From: Serripes groenlandicus
Taxonomy: Eukaryota; Mollusca; Bivalvia; Cardiida; Cardiidae
Direction: 5' to 3'
DNA: 64,000 bases
Assembly (NCBI GenBank): GCA_031761405.1
Contig: JASEVX010000001.1
Coordinates: 20,797,584-20,861,583, forward strand
This document shows, piece by piece, positions 20,905 through 29,885 of this stretch. The translations under genes and the position numbers were made by a program. The notes beneath the pieces were generated by a model. It searched no databases, was not told the origin of the DNA, and worked only from the letters and a program-made list of their open reading frames with translations. The number at the start of each line of letters is the position of its first letter. The stretch's first letter is position 1.

Positions 20905-23900
20905 CTGTTTATTTTTTCTGGTATTTTGATTTGTTAATTTATTGTATTTGGTTCGAAACATTGTATGTATGTTTATAATCAATAAATATGTTCTATGTTC
21001 ATAATGTACACGTATAAGTACTTCCAGTATCATGAGTATGATTTGTTACAAATCGAAGCTTTGAATCAAGAGCAACTTTTTAACATAATTATGATATAGA
21101 CTGATCTGATTTTCACTGATCACATTGTTCCTACGACCCGTTTCCATATGCCATGATTCAGTTATATGAACTTAATTACCTTCTTAAAATGTTTCATAAC
21201 ACTTTCTGCAACGTCTTTGTGGGTATCAAACGCCAGTAGATCAAGTGGTTGAACAAGAATATCTTCATCCTTCAGCTTGTGCTTTGAAAGAACTGAAAAC
21301 AAATTGTAATCTCAAAGAAAAAATCGTAATGTACAGATATCATCAAGGCTTCAATGATTTGGAACGGCTACAGTCTTAACTGCGATTGTACAAGGGAAAT
21401 AGAGGTAAAATGACAAAACATGAATCATCCACTTTTAGTCTCAGCCGTTTATCAGAAAATTTCAGGATTGCATATACAATATTATGTACAGCACAAACAT
21501 ACTGTACAAATGGCTGCTTGCAAAATGAATCTCATGGTATAGCCTGTGCTTTGAAAGAACTGAAAGCAAAATGTAATCTCAAAGAAAAAATCGTAATGTA
21601 CAGATATCATCAAGGCTTCAATGATTTCGAACGGCTGCAGTCTTAACTGCGATTGTACAAGGGAAATAGCGGTAAAATGACAAAACATGAATCATCGACT
21701 TTTAGTCTCAGCCGTTTATCAGAAAATTTCACGATTGCATATACAATATGTACAGCACAAATATATTGTACAAATGGCTGCTTGCAAAATGAATCTCATG
21801 GTATAGCCTGTGCTTTGAAAGAACTGAAAGCAAAATGTAATCTCAAAGAAAAAATCGTAATGTACAGATATCATCAAGGCTTCAATGATTTGGAACGGCT
21901 GCAGTCTTAACTGCGATTGTACAAGGGAAATAGAGGTAAAATGACAAAACATGAATCATCCACTTTTAGTCTCAGCCGTTTATCAGAAAATTTCAGGATT
22001 GCATAAACAATTTGTACAGCACAAATATACTGTACAAATGGTTGCTTGCAAAATGAATCTCATGGTATACCTGGTTACCGATGCCTGTATTACTCTACAT
22101 TTAAGTGGGTCAAGCCGTTGTAAGCCAAGCGTCAGGAATTTAAGAATAGCAAATACACAAATCAGCTTGTGCCTCGGAGCAGTTTGATCAGCGTCTTCAC
22201 AAATTAAAGTGTGCTCTCGTTAATCAACCAAAGATTATCTGGTTCGATCCCCAGTCGCGGCGGTCATGGTTAAGTGCCATTTGGCCAGGCATATTGCCTA
22301 GCCGTGTACTGGTTTGTTTACCAACAGGGGCGTAGCTTTGCAATACTCAATGTGTAGGCCGTCTCGTGGGAAAATCAACATTGTGGACTCTGCGTAAAGT
22401 ATCGACCCGGATCAGCCTAAGCATGCCACACAGGCCTATCCGGATAAACACGTTTCGCCTCCTGTGGATTTTCTGTTTCAGGAATCACTACTCAATACAT
22501 CTATCACCCCTAAGACGGAATGTGTCGGCCGGATCAGACTGCGCAGGCTGATCTGGTCGATACATTACGCAGATGTCTATCGCTGCAGCTGCATTTTGAG
22601 GCATTTTGAGAAAAAAATGTGTAGTCACGAGCCTACAGTGCCTAAAGGGAGCTACGCCCCTGACCAATAAATCATAAACAAGCGAATTGAATTGTCGCTG
22701 TCATATAACTAAAATAATGTTGAAACGGCGAAAAATCGTGTCAATGAATAACTAAGCTGCCAATACTTGAATGAAAATAGCATAAATCTAGCGATCGCTA
22801 ATATAACACGTCGATAACTCGAAGAGATTTATGGATCCCGTTCGCCTTCGAGAATATCCCGAATCCACTACACCATTATGATTTAGATCCCCATTAATAA
22901 TACAACATTTGACTGTTCATTTCTCCAAATGCATTGCTCAATCCTTCCATCCAAGGGTTGTGAGTTCGAACCCCAGCTCGGCCAACATTATTTACGACGT
23001 TCGACAAAAGTCTCTGTAACAAGCGTCATCCGTCTTCCACCAAAGAGCTAACAGTCTAAGAAAATACAAACAGCCTGTTGCTTTGAAAGTCTGTTGTGTC
23101 GAGCACAGATGTGAGCATGCGTAGATGGTAGGTAATCTGGCCACCGTAATTTTATATCAGAAAAGAAAACCGGCGTAAAATCCCAATCAATCAATCAATC
23201 TTAGTAAACAAACAAGTAAAGAAATGTTACCCAGGCATTTTCTTTTGACGTCATGAAGAATATTTTCTCGTCTGGCGGATAGTATCAGACGACATCCCAC
23301 CACGGCTAATTCGTAAGCAAGAGCTTCACCGATACCACTGGTACATCCGGTCACCCACACCACTTTCTTAGCGAGGCTCTCTGTAGAGTGCAATAATGGT
23401 AAACATTGCAATCTAAGTATTCATCACATGTACACACACAGTAAGACTCAATGAGCAATTTCTCCTTTTGCCGCAATAATTTCGGAGTTCGCTCTAATCG
23501 GTAATCAGCCATTTTATTACCGACAGTAGTCAAAACAAGCGCGGTAAAATGTTAAATTACACCAAATACATCCGCGGTAAGGTTGATCAAATAGTCCCTA
23601 AAAAAACCTGTGTTTGCGTAGAAATGAGTGTAAACCTTCACCATAATGCATTGAATATATGACAATTAGTTTAAATTCATTGTAAATATTTATAGGATGC
23701 ACTAGAACTGTTTGATTTGATTATTTTTAGTATTTTGACCTTGTCTGAAAGTGAAAGCAGAATATGTAAAAAAAAAAACCAGTTTAATCCCAGCCCGAAT
23801 GTTTTTAAATTCAGGGGGGAGACCTTACGGTAAATTACTATTTTGAAAAAAGCAGCAGATACGTCAAAATGCGTCTGTAAATCAGGAAAAGGGTTAGATA

Positions 23901-24029
23901 ACTCGTACCTGGTTTGTTTCCGAAGGTCAGATTCCACCACAGTGTGAAGTCACAGTCCTGTATACGGTAGAGATAGGCCAGAATGGTCAGAACGATGACC
24001 AAGATGACCAGTATAAAGCTAGCCTCCAT
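15674..24029 (-). CDS. DHRS7: DHRS7-like short-chain dehydrogenase/reductase (six exons, gene span)
   Basis: The spliced product is about 304 residues. An N-terminal hydrophobic helix ([16 protein letters not shown], residues 5-21) would anchor it in the ER membrane, as in DHRS7. The classical SDR fold follows: cofactor motif TGCTSGIG in exon 2, arginines in LSARRENI that fit NADP(H) preference, [11 protein letters not shown] in exon 4, catalytic serine in LLTSSVAG, and the catalytic pair in YTAAK. ACPGPV in exon 5 is the usual PG motif. Six exons join with matching phases (1, 1, 0, 0, 0) and every junction has GT and AG. Vertebrate DHRS7 is about 339 residues, so roughly 30 C-terminal residues are either lost here or on a further exon that I do not see. 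The family reduces retinoids, steroids or xenobiotics; the substrate here is unknown. Introns hold a mariner, MITEs, SINEs and three tandem arrays. Confidence 0.88.
15870..16087. mobile_element. 218-bp inverted-repeat MITE with repeated TTTGATATCA
   Basis: The ends CTATGAGGCGCCGTTTTA and TAAAACGGCGCCTCATAG are complementary, and the arms continue with many TTTTTTGATATCA phrases, most of which contain GATATC. TTCTC flanks both sides, a possible short target duplication. It sits in intron 5 of the DHRS7-like gene, 24 bp from the exon 6 acceptor. Confidence 0.85.
16540..16659 (-). CDS. DHRS7: DHRS7-like exon 5
   Basis: 120 bp, phase 0 on both sides, acceptor TTCTTTTTTTCAG, donor AATGAG|GTATGG. 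It codes for [17 protein letters not shown] and [13 protein letters not shown], the substrate-side helix and PG motif of SDRs. Confidence 0.88.
16703..16915 (-). mobile_element. SINE family B (reverse)
   Basis: TTGTTTTATTATGGTTTTAC, ATCACGGCGACAGTTCACTC, CATGGTCCCTGGGTAAACAC and the complementary B-box GGGGATCGAACCCAGG, then CCACTCGGCCACGGCGGA. It lies in DHRS7-like intron 4, just upstream of exon 5. Confidence 0.8.
17091..17210. repeat. 34-bp tandem repeat, 3-4 units
   Basis: GTTCGAGTTAAACGATATAT and TCGTATTTCCCCAT repeat head to tail with A/T changes, in intron 4 of the DHRS7-like gene. Confidence 0.85.
17211..17805. other. Intronic DNA
   Basis: Intron 4 of the DHRS7-like gene. A tRNA-like reversed B-box (GTGTATCGAACATTGG) near 17350 suggests an old SINE head; nothing else is recognised. 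Confidence 0.4.
17809..18031. mobile_element. TTAA-flanked hairpin MITE next to exon 4 donor
   Basis: Complete copy: TTAACCCTTTCCCTCATACG on the left, TATGAGGGAAAGGGTTAA on the right, TTAA on both sides, central palindrome GGAGAAATTGCTCGTTTTGA. TTAA target plus CCC ends are the piggyBac signature. It starts 12 bp past the donor of DHRS7-like exon 4. Confidence 0.85.
18044..18283 (-). CDS. DHRS7: DHRS7-like exon 4 (catalytic exon)
   Basis: 240 bp, phase 0 on both sides, acceptor TTTACAG, donor TTACAG|GTAAATG. It carries [24 protein letters not shown], catalytic SSVAG and [10 protein letters not shown] mariner copy ends 122 bp upstream of the acceptor and a TTAA MITE begins 12 bp past the donor. 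Confidence 0.92.
18405..19858 (+). mobile_element. Tc1/mariner element with TIRs, TA-flanked
   Basis: The left end CTGAGCCAAACAAGTAACGA matches the complement of the right end (CTTAGCCAAACAAGTTATGA read inward), about 24 bp with few mismatches, and TA flanks both sides (18403-18404, 19859-19860). The element is 1454 bp and holds one decayed transposase. It lies in intron 3 of the DHRS7-like gene, on the opposite strand. Confidence 0.88.
18686..19658 (+). pseudogene. Tc1-like DD34E transposase, broken
   Basis: ATG at 18686 opens a helix-turn-helix DNA-binding region ([20 protein letters not shown], then a GRPR-like HSGKPRET). The catalytic residues are TDESRF (D1), QQDNARCH (D2) and SPIEHLWD (E); 34 residues separate D2 and E. 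The frame breaks at 19164: after FCLSR a stretch of about a dozen residues is missing and reading resumes one frame over at [13 protein letters not shown] at 19557 replaces an expected tryptophan before NAIPQ. The natural end is TAA at 19656-19658. Two lesions make the copy non-autonomous. Confidence 0.9.
20032..20640. repeat. ~150-bp tandem array, four units
   Basis: Units start near 20031, 20188, 20337 and 20492 with GGAACCTGTGTATTAAAACA and contain CATGGTCTTTGTTCACAGGT, GCAGGCTCATTCTTTTGCAG and TATGGTTCCTATAGACAGAG. The first three are nearly identical, the fourth is diverged. The sequence is related to the MITE at 470 and 38888. Intron 3 of the DHRS7-like gene. Confidence 0.88.
20879..20904. 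repeat. Poly(T) tract
   Basis: 26 consecutive T, possibly the tail of a minus-strand retro-insertion in intron 3. Confidence 0.8.
21180..21292 (-). CDS. DHRS7: DHRS7-like exon 3
   Basis: 113 bp between acceptor TTGTTTTCAG and donor AAG|GTAATT, entering in phase 1 and leaving in phase 0. It codes for [13 protein letters not shown], the conserved acidic loop before the NNAG strand, and [10 protein letters not shown]. The first ~18 bases and the acceptor are copied in the tandem array beside it. Confidence 0.88.
21275..22080 (-). repeat. 264-267-bp tandem array that starts inside DHRS7-like exon 3
   Basis: TGTGCTTTGAAAGAACTGAA occurs at 21278, 21545 and 21809. The first occurrence is the 5' end of exon 3 with its acceptor (minus strand); the next two are intronic copies. 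Each unit continues with ATCGTAATGTACAGATATCA, AACGGCTGCAGTCTTAACTG and GTCTCAGCCGTTTATCAGAA. A fourth, partial unit ends near 22070. Copies are over 95 percent alike by eye, so the expansion is recent. Confidence 0.9.
22230..22735 (+). mobile_element. SINE family B, split by an insertion
   Basis: The left part has the B-box GGTTCGATCCCCAG and GTGTACTGGTTTGTTTACCA; the right part, from 22663, has TGTCGCTGTCATATAACTAA and AATAATGTTGAAACGGCG. Removing 22325-22667 joins the two parts. Lies in DHRS7-like intron 2. Confidence 0.75.
22325..22662. mobile_element. 338-bp TIR element (CAGGGGCGTAGCT ends) carrying a GAGCCGT-type segment
   Basis: The left end CAGGGGCGTAGCTTTG and right end AGCTACGCCCCTG are inverted repeats; ACCAA flanks both sides (22320-22324, 22663-22667). 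Between them, 22355-22560 resembles most of a GAGCCGT MITE. A fragment of the same right end occurs at about 59075-59180. Confidence 0.8.
22940..23201 (+). mobile_element. SINE family C, 3' part
   Basis: GGTTGTGAGTTCGAACCCCA (B-box), TTACGACGTTCGACAAAAGT, CGTCATCCGTCTTCCACCAA, GGCGTAAAATCCCAATCAAT and a perfect (CAAT)n tail. The tail ends 30 bp from the donor of DHRS7-like exon 2. Confidence 0.75.
23231..23380 (-). CDS. DHRS7: DHRS7-like exon 2 (cofactor-binding segment)
   Basis: 150 bp between acceptor CTCTACAG and donor CCTGG|GTAACA, phases 1 and 1. It codes for [20 protein letters not shown], the first Rossmann beta-alpha unit with TGxxxGxG, and then [10 protein letters not shown]. Confidence 0.9.
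23400..23830. other. DHRS7-like intron 1, no feature seen
   Basis: AT-rich intronic DNA. A weak remnant of the TTAA MITE family (GAGCAATTTCTCCTTTTGCC) lies at 23450-23475. Confidence 0.45.
23909..24029 (-). CDS. DHRS7: DHRS7-like exon 1 (start codon, membrane anchor)
   Basis: ATG at 24029-24027, then 40 codons plus one base to the donor CCAG|GTACGA. The peptide has the hydrophobic anchor and then [15 protein letters not shown], which corresponds to the segment before the SDR domain in DHRS7. No upstream in-frame extension is needed. A GAGCCGT MITE lies only 57 bp upstream. Confidence 0.85.
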
Positions 24030-24085
24030 CCTGCGGTCACTCCGTGTGTACTCGTCTGTTAAACTGTGTTACGAAATTATAAAGT

Positions 24086-24339
24086 GAGCCGTTACACGAG
24101 AAAACGAACACTGCGTAGCGTATCGACCCGGATCAGCCTAATCATGCCGCGCAGGCTAACCCGGACGGACACTATTCGCATCCTGTCAATGTTCTGTATC
24201 AGGAAGCATTTATATATATACCTATATTCCCCTGAGACGGAACGTGTCGGCCAGGATTAACCTGCGCGGACTTCGCAGGCTGATCTTGGTCGATACATAA
24301 TGCAGAGTCCATAACGTTGGTTTTCACGTGGAACGGATC
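24086..24339. mobile_element. Palindromic MITE, GAGCCGT family, upstream of DHRS7-like ATG
   Basis: GAGCCGTTACACGAGAAAAC to TTTTCACGTGGAACGG with the internal words CGACCCGGATCAGCCTAA and TGCGCGGACTTCGCAGGCTG. It starts 57 bp upstream of the DHRS7-like start codon, so it lies in the 5' UTR or core promoter. Confidence 0.8.
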
Positions 24340-24735
24340 AAGTTACTATATTATCACGTAAAGCCCTCTCTGGGAGTGTCAAAATACCATTACTTTTGAG
24401 AAAATATCATATGACACTACTAGTTAAGTTTCCAGTCTTATGCTCAAGTCTTTTTTACAGTCTTTGTTACAACGCGGACACCAAACTATGAACATGACGT
24501 TACGCCAGCGATTTGACGTTATATAACGTTAGTCACTTTGGTGCCCAAACCGGCAAATTTCATGTACATTTCTTTCGAAATACGCCTTATGAATCACTTA
24601 ATGTTATAAATAAATTATCTCATTCGCTAAGTATCGCGGAATATCATCTAAGTAAACTCATTTATTAAAAGAGATAATAAATAAACACTCATGAAATATA
24701 GTTAGTTAGCCAGGTCACACGAACCCCTTCTGACA
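24340..24735. other. Upstream region of the DHRS7-like gene
   Basis: No gene. 24600-24715 holds a repeat with TTATTAAAAGAGATAATAAA and ATATAGTTAGTTAG that is related to the inverted repeat at 58018-58140. Confidence 0.4.
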
Positions 24736-25010
24736 AAATTGATTGATTGATTGTTTGTTGTCTAATGCCGTTTTCAACAATTTTTCAGTTATATCACGGC
24801 ATTTCCTGGGTATGTTACGAGCACTACTGCTCCATATATCATGAAACCAGCGAGTCAGTCGTAATTCTGACCACACAACCCTGAGCGCATAGGGGAGCAG
24901 TCATTTCTACCATTTTTAAAGTATGTGGTATGACCCAGTGGGGTATCGAACCCGCGACCCCCCGCACCCAAGGCGGACGGTCTTCCACTACACCACAGCG
25001 GAGGTCCCTT
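24736..25010 (-). mobile_element. SINE family A (reverse)
   Basis: TTGATTGATTGATTGTTTGT tail, AACAATTTTTCAGTTATATC, CAACCCTGAGCGCATAGGGG, GGGTATCGAACCCGCGACCC and a complementary A-box CTTCCACTACACCACAGCGG. Confidence 0.8.
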
Positions 25011-25044
25011 CTGAAACAAACAACGACATTCTTTTATTTGTTTC

Positions 25045-25216
25045 ATAAACACCATTTCCCACATATAGACGCATCTGCAGCAGACAACTTTTGAAAATGG
25101 TGTGGCAAAAGGAGAAGCTGCTCATAATGAGCAATTTCTGCTCTTGCCACAATGTTTAAACTTTATTCAACTATCATATATGCAAAGTCGTCTGCTCCAA
25201 GTTTGCTGTATGTGGG
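25045..25216. mobile_element. TTAA-family hairpin MITE
   Basis: TTTCCCACATATAGACGCAT, GCAGCAGACAACTTTTGAAA, central palindrome GGAGAAGCTGCTCATAATGA, CACAATGTTTAAACTTTATT and GCTGTATGTGGGAAGG. Both TTAA are lost. Confidence 0.7.
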
Positions 25217-25319
25217 AAGGGGGCGACTCAGCATTTAACACATCGACCTCTGAACCCCAGGGTCCCAGGCCGTATCCTGGTAGGTTAAAAGTTTCTCAAG
25301 GCAAGATTGATCTACAGTG

Positions 25320-25475
25320 TTTGGTTTATTGGTGTTTTTTACGCCGTTTTCAACATTATTTCAGTTATATCGCTACAACAGTATATTTATTCATGATCCC
25401 TGGGTTAATAAACCAGTACTAGGCAAGTGTGCTTTGTCCAAGGACATTCTACCATGAATGACGCTTATAAACTTG
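25320..25475 (-). mobile_element. SINE family B (reverse), partial
   Basis: TTGGTGTTTTTTACGCCGTT, ATTTCAGTTATATCGCTACA, TTCATGATCCCTGGGTTAAT and GTGTGCTTTGTCCAAGGACA; the tRNA-like head is missing. Confidence 0.65.
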
Positions 25476-25573
25476 GGAATGGCAGTTTCCAAATAATCGA
25501 CGCTAGGCCATGGCGAATTGGACTTTTATTTGTTTAGATGTATACATACTTTTTCTATCGACTTTACATTACT

Positions 25574-25722
25574 TAACCCCTTCCTTCATACGAAATTTCT
25601 GCAGCAGACGACTTTGAACATTTTTTGTTAAAAATTGGAAAATCTCTTTAATTGAATGGATAACCTATGACTAAAAGTGGAAAACATTGTGGCAAAAAGA
25701 GTAATTGCTCGTTTTGAGGGAA
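25574..25722. mobile_element. TTAA-family hairpin MITE, cut by poly(G)
   Basis: TTAACCCCTTCCTTCATACG, GCAGCAGACGACTTTGAACA, GAATGGATAACCTATGACTA and GTGGAAAACATTGTGGCAAA, then half of the central palindrome before the G-rich tract begins. Confidence 0.75.
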
Positions 25723-25723
25723 G

Positions 25724-25755
25724 GGGGGTGGGGGGGGGGGGGGGGGGGGGGGGGG
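25724..25755. repeat. Poly(G) tract
   Basis: About 30 G with two T interruptions. It replaces the right half of a MITE. G-quadruplex-prone; length is also likely to be misassembled. Confidence 0.85.
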
Positions 25756-26092
25756 ACACAACACATACATATCATACACAACAAAGCTGAAGCAGATGAC
25801 TGACAAGTGAAATTCTTTATCTATGAAAGCTGAGTTTTAGATAAGAGGATAAAATACTGTGTCAAAGGTGAACTTGCGTAATTCAATAGCCGTTTCTCCT
25901 ATTGTCACAACGTTTTATTAAGTTCGAATAACGTCTGCTGCATATGTGACAAAACGTTAAGCTGATGGTCAATAATTATATATTTTTTAATAAAATATTG
26001 CGAGTATTTGAGTGAATAAATCTCATTAGCATTTGTTTTTGTTTTTAATTATATATATTTGATATTTAAAGCCGCGTTTTTACAGAAGTTAC

Positions 26093-26236
26093 ACGACGGT
26101 GGAGTGCCCTTGGGCAAGACATATTTCCTAGCCCAGTACTGGTTTGTTGACCCAGGGATCATGAATAAGTGAACTGTCGCCGTGATATAACTGAGGTAAT
26201 GTTGAAAAGGGCTTAAAACACCCAATAAATCAAAAC
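26093..26236 (+). mobile_element. SINE family B, 3' part
   Basis: GTGGAGTGCCCTTGGGCAAG, GTACTGGTTTGTTGACCCAG, GTGAACTGTCGCCGTGATAT and an AATAAATCAAAACAAAACAA tail. Confidence 0.7.
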
Positions 26237-26283
26237 AAAACAATCACAAAATGAACATACGTCTTTGGGTACTCATTCCATAG

Positions 26284-26495
26284 GATCTAACCTTTTCCCA
26301 CATGCAATAACTCTACAGTAGGCATCTTCGAAAACATATACGAAAGAATATTTAACATCTCTATACACATCAGTATAATCATTGAATGGAGTTGAACACA
26401 TCATGGCAAAAGGAGAAATTCTTTTTTTCACAAAGTTTGCGAAACTTGTCTTCTGCAGATGCGTCAAAATGCCTCTGTATGTGATAGAGGGTTAA
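26284..26495. mobile_element. TTAA-family hairpin MITE, diverged
   Basis: CTAACCTTTTCCCACATGCA to GTATGTGATAGAGGGTTAA, with CATGGCAAAAGGAGAAATTC in the middle; the second half of the palindrome is partly deleted. Confidence 0.65.
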
Positions 26496-26499
26496 ATGT

Positions 26500-27160
26500 G
26501 TTGAAACCCCCGGAGAGTTCACAGGAAGCAATACCGCTACAAGGTTATTATGACCACAAAAACACGAACGTTTAAGTGCCGGATTTTACCGTCATTTAAA
26601 AGCCCTACTTTCACTTTTCGCCAAAGGTCAAGTACTCCAAAATCCCCACTTTAAACACTTTCATTACTTCCCATTTTACTTGTACAAAATCTGTTAATAC
26701 AAGTTCACACATTAAATGCAGTCAGTTAAAAACAAACACGTATTTCAAGTCAAACACATTTATTTATTGCGGTCTATTCGACAACAAATCAAACAAAGCG
26801 AAGGAGGTGTGCCAGTCATTACGCAACGGTATAGTTACACAGATTTATATTCCTTTGATCCGCCTCAACACTATGAATCGTGTGTAAACTGATCATCGAA
26901 CACATGCAGCCAATTCACATACATCATTTTTCAACCATGAATGTGCCATATAGTTAAATTACAATTCTGAAGCAACTTACCAGAAACATGACTTGTTTAC
27001 ATACCTTAACTATCCACTGACACCTCCCCCTTGAAACGGTGTATCAGTAAAATGTTACTGTATAATCATATCCTACTTAAGCATAGATCGGTTACCTCCC
27101 TTACACTGTAAAATATTGCATTGTGAACCACAATTCGTTACCACCACAATTATGAACCAG
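26500..27160. other. No gene seen
   Basis: AT-rich unique-looking DNA without a convincing ORF or known repeat. Confidence 0.45.
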
Positions 27161-27161
27161 T

Positions 27162-27352
27162 TTAACCCTGTCCCTCATACAGACGCCTTCTGACGCCTCT
27201 GCAGCAGACGGCTTTGTTAAAAAAAACAGTGTTGCAAATTGAGAAAAGTTTTCAACTCTATTCAATAATTTCATTTGAAGGTTTTGTTAACATGTTTAGG
27301 GGTATATTTTAAAGTTATTGCAGAAAAGATACATGTGGAAAAAGGTTACATT
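27162..27352. mobile_element. TTAA-family hairpin MITE, 3' half diverged
   Basis: TTTAACCCTGTCCCTCATAC, CTGCAGCAGACGGCTTTG and ACTCTATTCAATAATTTCAT. A second remnant (ACTCTTTCTGGCGGATCTGC, AATTGCTCCTAATGAG) follows at 27471-27600. Confidence 0.6.
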
Positions 27353-27724
27353 TGAAAAGTCTAACCACAGTCTTCACCGCCCTGATATATGTTATCCATA
27401 CCTAAATTCACCTTCTGTGGGGAAATCTTCAGGTGTAGCCCCTATTATGTGCCAATATGTGTTTTACCCTTAACTCTTTCTGGCGGATCTGCAACAGACA
27501 ACATTGTTAGCAAAGGTAGAAATTGCTCCTAATGAGTAAATTTCTCATCTTGCCACAATATGTTCAGCTCGTTTATTACATAAGTTCTCATTTATGGAGA
27601 TTGTTGAAGTGTTTTTTCAAATAATAATACCAGTCGTGCATCAGGTAAACCCAACTCTGGGATGTGTGACAAGTGATGGTACGGATCCCCCCCTACGTAT
27701 TTATTTCATCTGATCTATATAAAG

Positions 27725-28380
27725 TGGACACGCGATATCTTGAGCATGAGATTATTCGAATTCGTTTATATCGAAATTGTGATTATTCGTTTATTTCGAT
27801 ATTGTGATTATTCGTTTATATCGAACTTGTGATTATTCGCTTTTCTCAAACATGTGATTATTCGATCATCTCGAACATGTGATCATTCGAATTCGTTTAT
27901 TTCGAACTTTTGATTATTCGAATATCTCGAACATATGATTATTCGGTTATCCCGAACATGTGATTATTCGAATTCGTTTATTTCGAACTTGTGATTATTC
28001 GGTTATCTCGAACATGTGATTATTTGCTTATCTCGAACTTGTGATTATTTGTTTATTACGAACTTGTGATTATTCGAATATCTCGAACATGTGATTATTC
28101 GGTTATCTCGAACATGTGATTATTTGCTTATCTCAAATATGTGATTTTTCGAATTCGTTTATCTCGCACATGTGATTATTTGATTATCTAGAACGTGTGA
28201 TAATTCGAATTCGTTTATCTCGAACATTCGATCTTTTTCGATTATGTGATTATTCGATTATCTCAAACATGTGATCATTTGATTATCTCGAACATTTGAT
28301 AATTCTAATTCGTTTATCTCGAACATGTGATTATTCTGTTATATCGAACATGTGATAAGTCGAATTCGCTTATCTTTAAT
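27725..28380. repeat. Minisatellite of TGATTATTCG / TCGAACATG phrases
   Basis: About 25 copies of a 22-26-bp degenerate unit: CGAACATGTGATTATTCG followed by AATTCGTTTATCT or GGTTATCT. The unit is rich in TTCGAA/GAATTC-like short palindromes. No coding capacity. Confidence 0.88.
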
Positions 28381-28680
28381 ACATGAAAATTCGAGTAAGA
28401 TATATTTTATTTTACTTAACCCAATACATGTAGCATATATCTCATCACTTACACACATTTGCATATACTTTATACGTGAATATCCAAAAGTAAACCGAAT
28501 TAACAAGAATATTCCTAATTTTAGAAGAACTCAAAGAAAGCTTAAACTTAATGAAGAAATTGGATTTGACTATACATGCTAAAACTTATAGCAGTTAAAA
28601 AGAGAGAGAGAGTGATTATAACAATTGTAGAAAGATGTATCCTATACCATATTCATACTGTCAATCTTATTCAGATGATC

Positions 28681-28910
28681 TTAACCCTTTCCCTCATACG
28701 ACAATTCTGCAGCAGACGACTTTGAACTTATTTTGTCAAAACATAGAAAATCTCAATAGTTGAATGGATAACCTATGACGAAAAGTGGAAAACATTGTGG
28801 CAAACGGAGAAATTGCACGTTTTGTGCAATTTCTTCTTTTGTCACTATGTTTTCAAAAAGCCGTCTGCTGCAGAGGCGTCAGAAAGCGTCTATATGAGGG
28901 AAAGGGTTAA
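28681..28910. mobile_element. Complete TTAA-flanked hairpin MITE (best copy)
   Basis: 230 bp from TTAACCCTTTCCCTCATACG to TATGAGGGAAAGGGTTAA, with both TTAA intact. Subterminal words GCAGCAGACGACTTTGAACT and GCCGTCTGCTGCAGAGGCG; central palindrome GAGAAATTGCACGTTTTGTG. Non-coding. Confidence 0.88.
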
Positions 28911-29159
28911 GCTTATAGTATGTGAGTAATGGGTGTTTAGAAGTATATATAACTATCGAGCACTTATCAACCAACCCTAAATAATGTAGACAATCTTTGT
29001 AAGATTGTTCTTGTAAACTTATTGAAAGACATGTATGGCAAGCCTTTTTACTATCAATACGATTAGAATGCATCTCTCTAACATAGAGAGATAACTCTGT
29101 TAGATCGAGAGACATCTCTCTAACTTTGAAAAACAAATTAAAGTGTTCCACTGGGCCCG

Positions 29160-29700
29160 AGTTCTTCCCTGATCATTTGGATGAGTCTCCGAGAAACCGC
29201 CAAAAGGCTGCGTTCCACTCCCGTGACAAAACAAAAAGTGTTCCAGTCCGGTGACATGGGCCTCTGGGCCCGAGTGCTCCCCTGATACGCGGGCTAATAC
29301 GCGGCCGGGCTTATTCGCGATAAGTTGGAATGATATCTTTAAAATATAGAGAGATATCTCTGTAAGTTAGAAGGCTATCTTCATAGTTAAAATAGTTATT
29401 TATGTTAGAAAGATATCTTTATAGTTAAGATAGTTATTTATGTTAGAAAGATATATTTATAGTTAAGATAGTTGTTTATGTTAGAAAGATTTCATCATAG
29501 TTAAGATAGTTATTTATGTTAGAAATATATCTTCATAGTTAAGATAGTTATTTATGTTAGAAAGATATCTCTGTAATTTAGAAAGATATCATTCTAAATA
29601 GTGTTGGTTAATGTAGAATGATTTCTCCCCTTAGTCAATTCGCAAACAAACACATTTTTCTTTCGACCAATCAAACGCGGTTATTTATATTCATTCAGCA
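29160..29700. repeat. Degenerate AGATATC/TTAGTTAAGATAG repeat
   Basis: From about 29340 the phrase GATAGTTATTTATGTTAGAA recurs five or six times at roughly 42-45 bp spacing, between shorter GAGAGATATCTCT palindromes. Before it, 29155-29310 is a GC-richer segment with GGGCCCGAGTTCTTCCCTGA and GGGCCCGAGTGCTCCCCTGA as an imperfect repeat. Confidence 0.7.
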
Positions 29701-29704
29701 AAAG

Positions 29705-29885
29705 ACGAGCCTGGGTAACTCAGTCGGAATCGATGCGGGCTGTCAATCCAGGTTGTGATTTCGATTCCCAACTCGGCTAACATTTGTTAAGACGTTTGAC
29801 AAACATTAATGCGATAAACGCCAGTCGTATTCCACCAATGGGCTAATAGTCGATGTGGAAAGCAATTAAACCCATACTAATCAAG
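29705..29885 (+). mobile_element. SINE family C
   Basis: Head GCCTGGGTAACTCAGTCGGA, B-box region TGATTTCGATTCCCAACTCG, then AAGACGTTTGACAAACATTA and GTCGTATTCCACCAATGGGC. The head resembles a tRNA but the acceptor stem does not pair, so it is not a tRNA gene. Confidence 0.7.
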
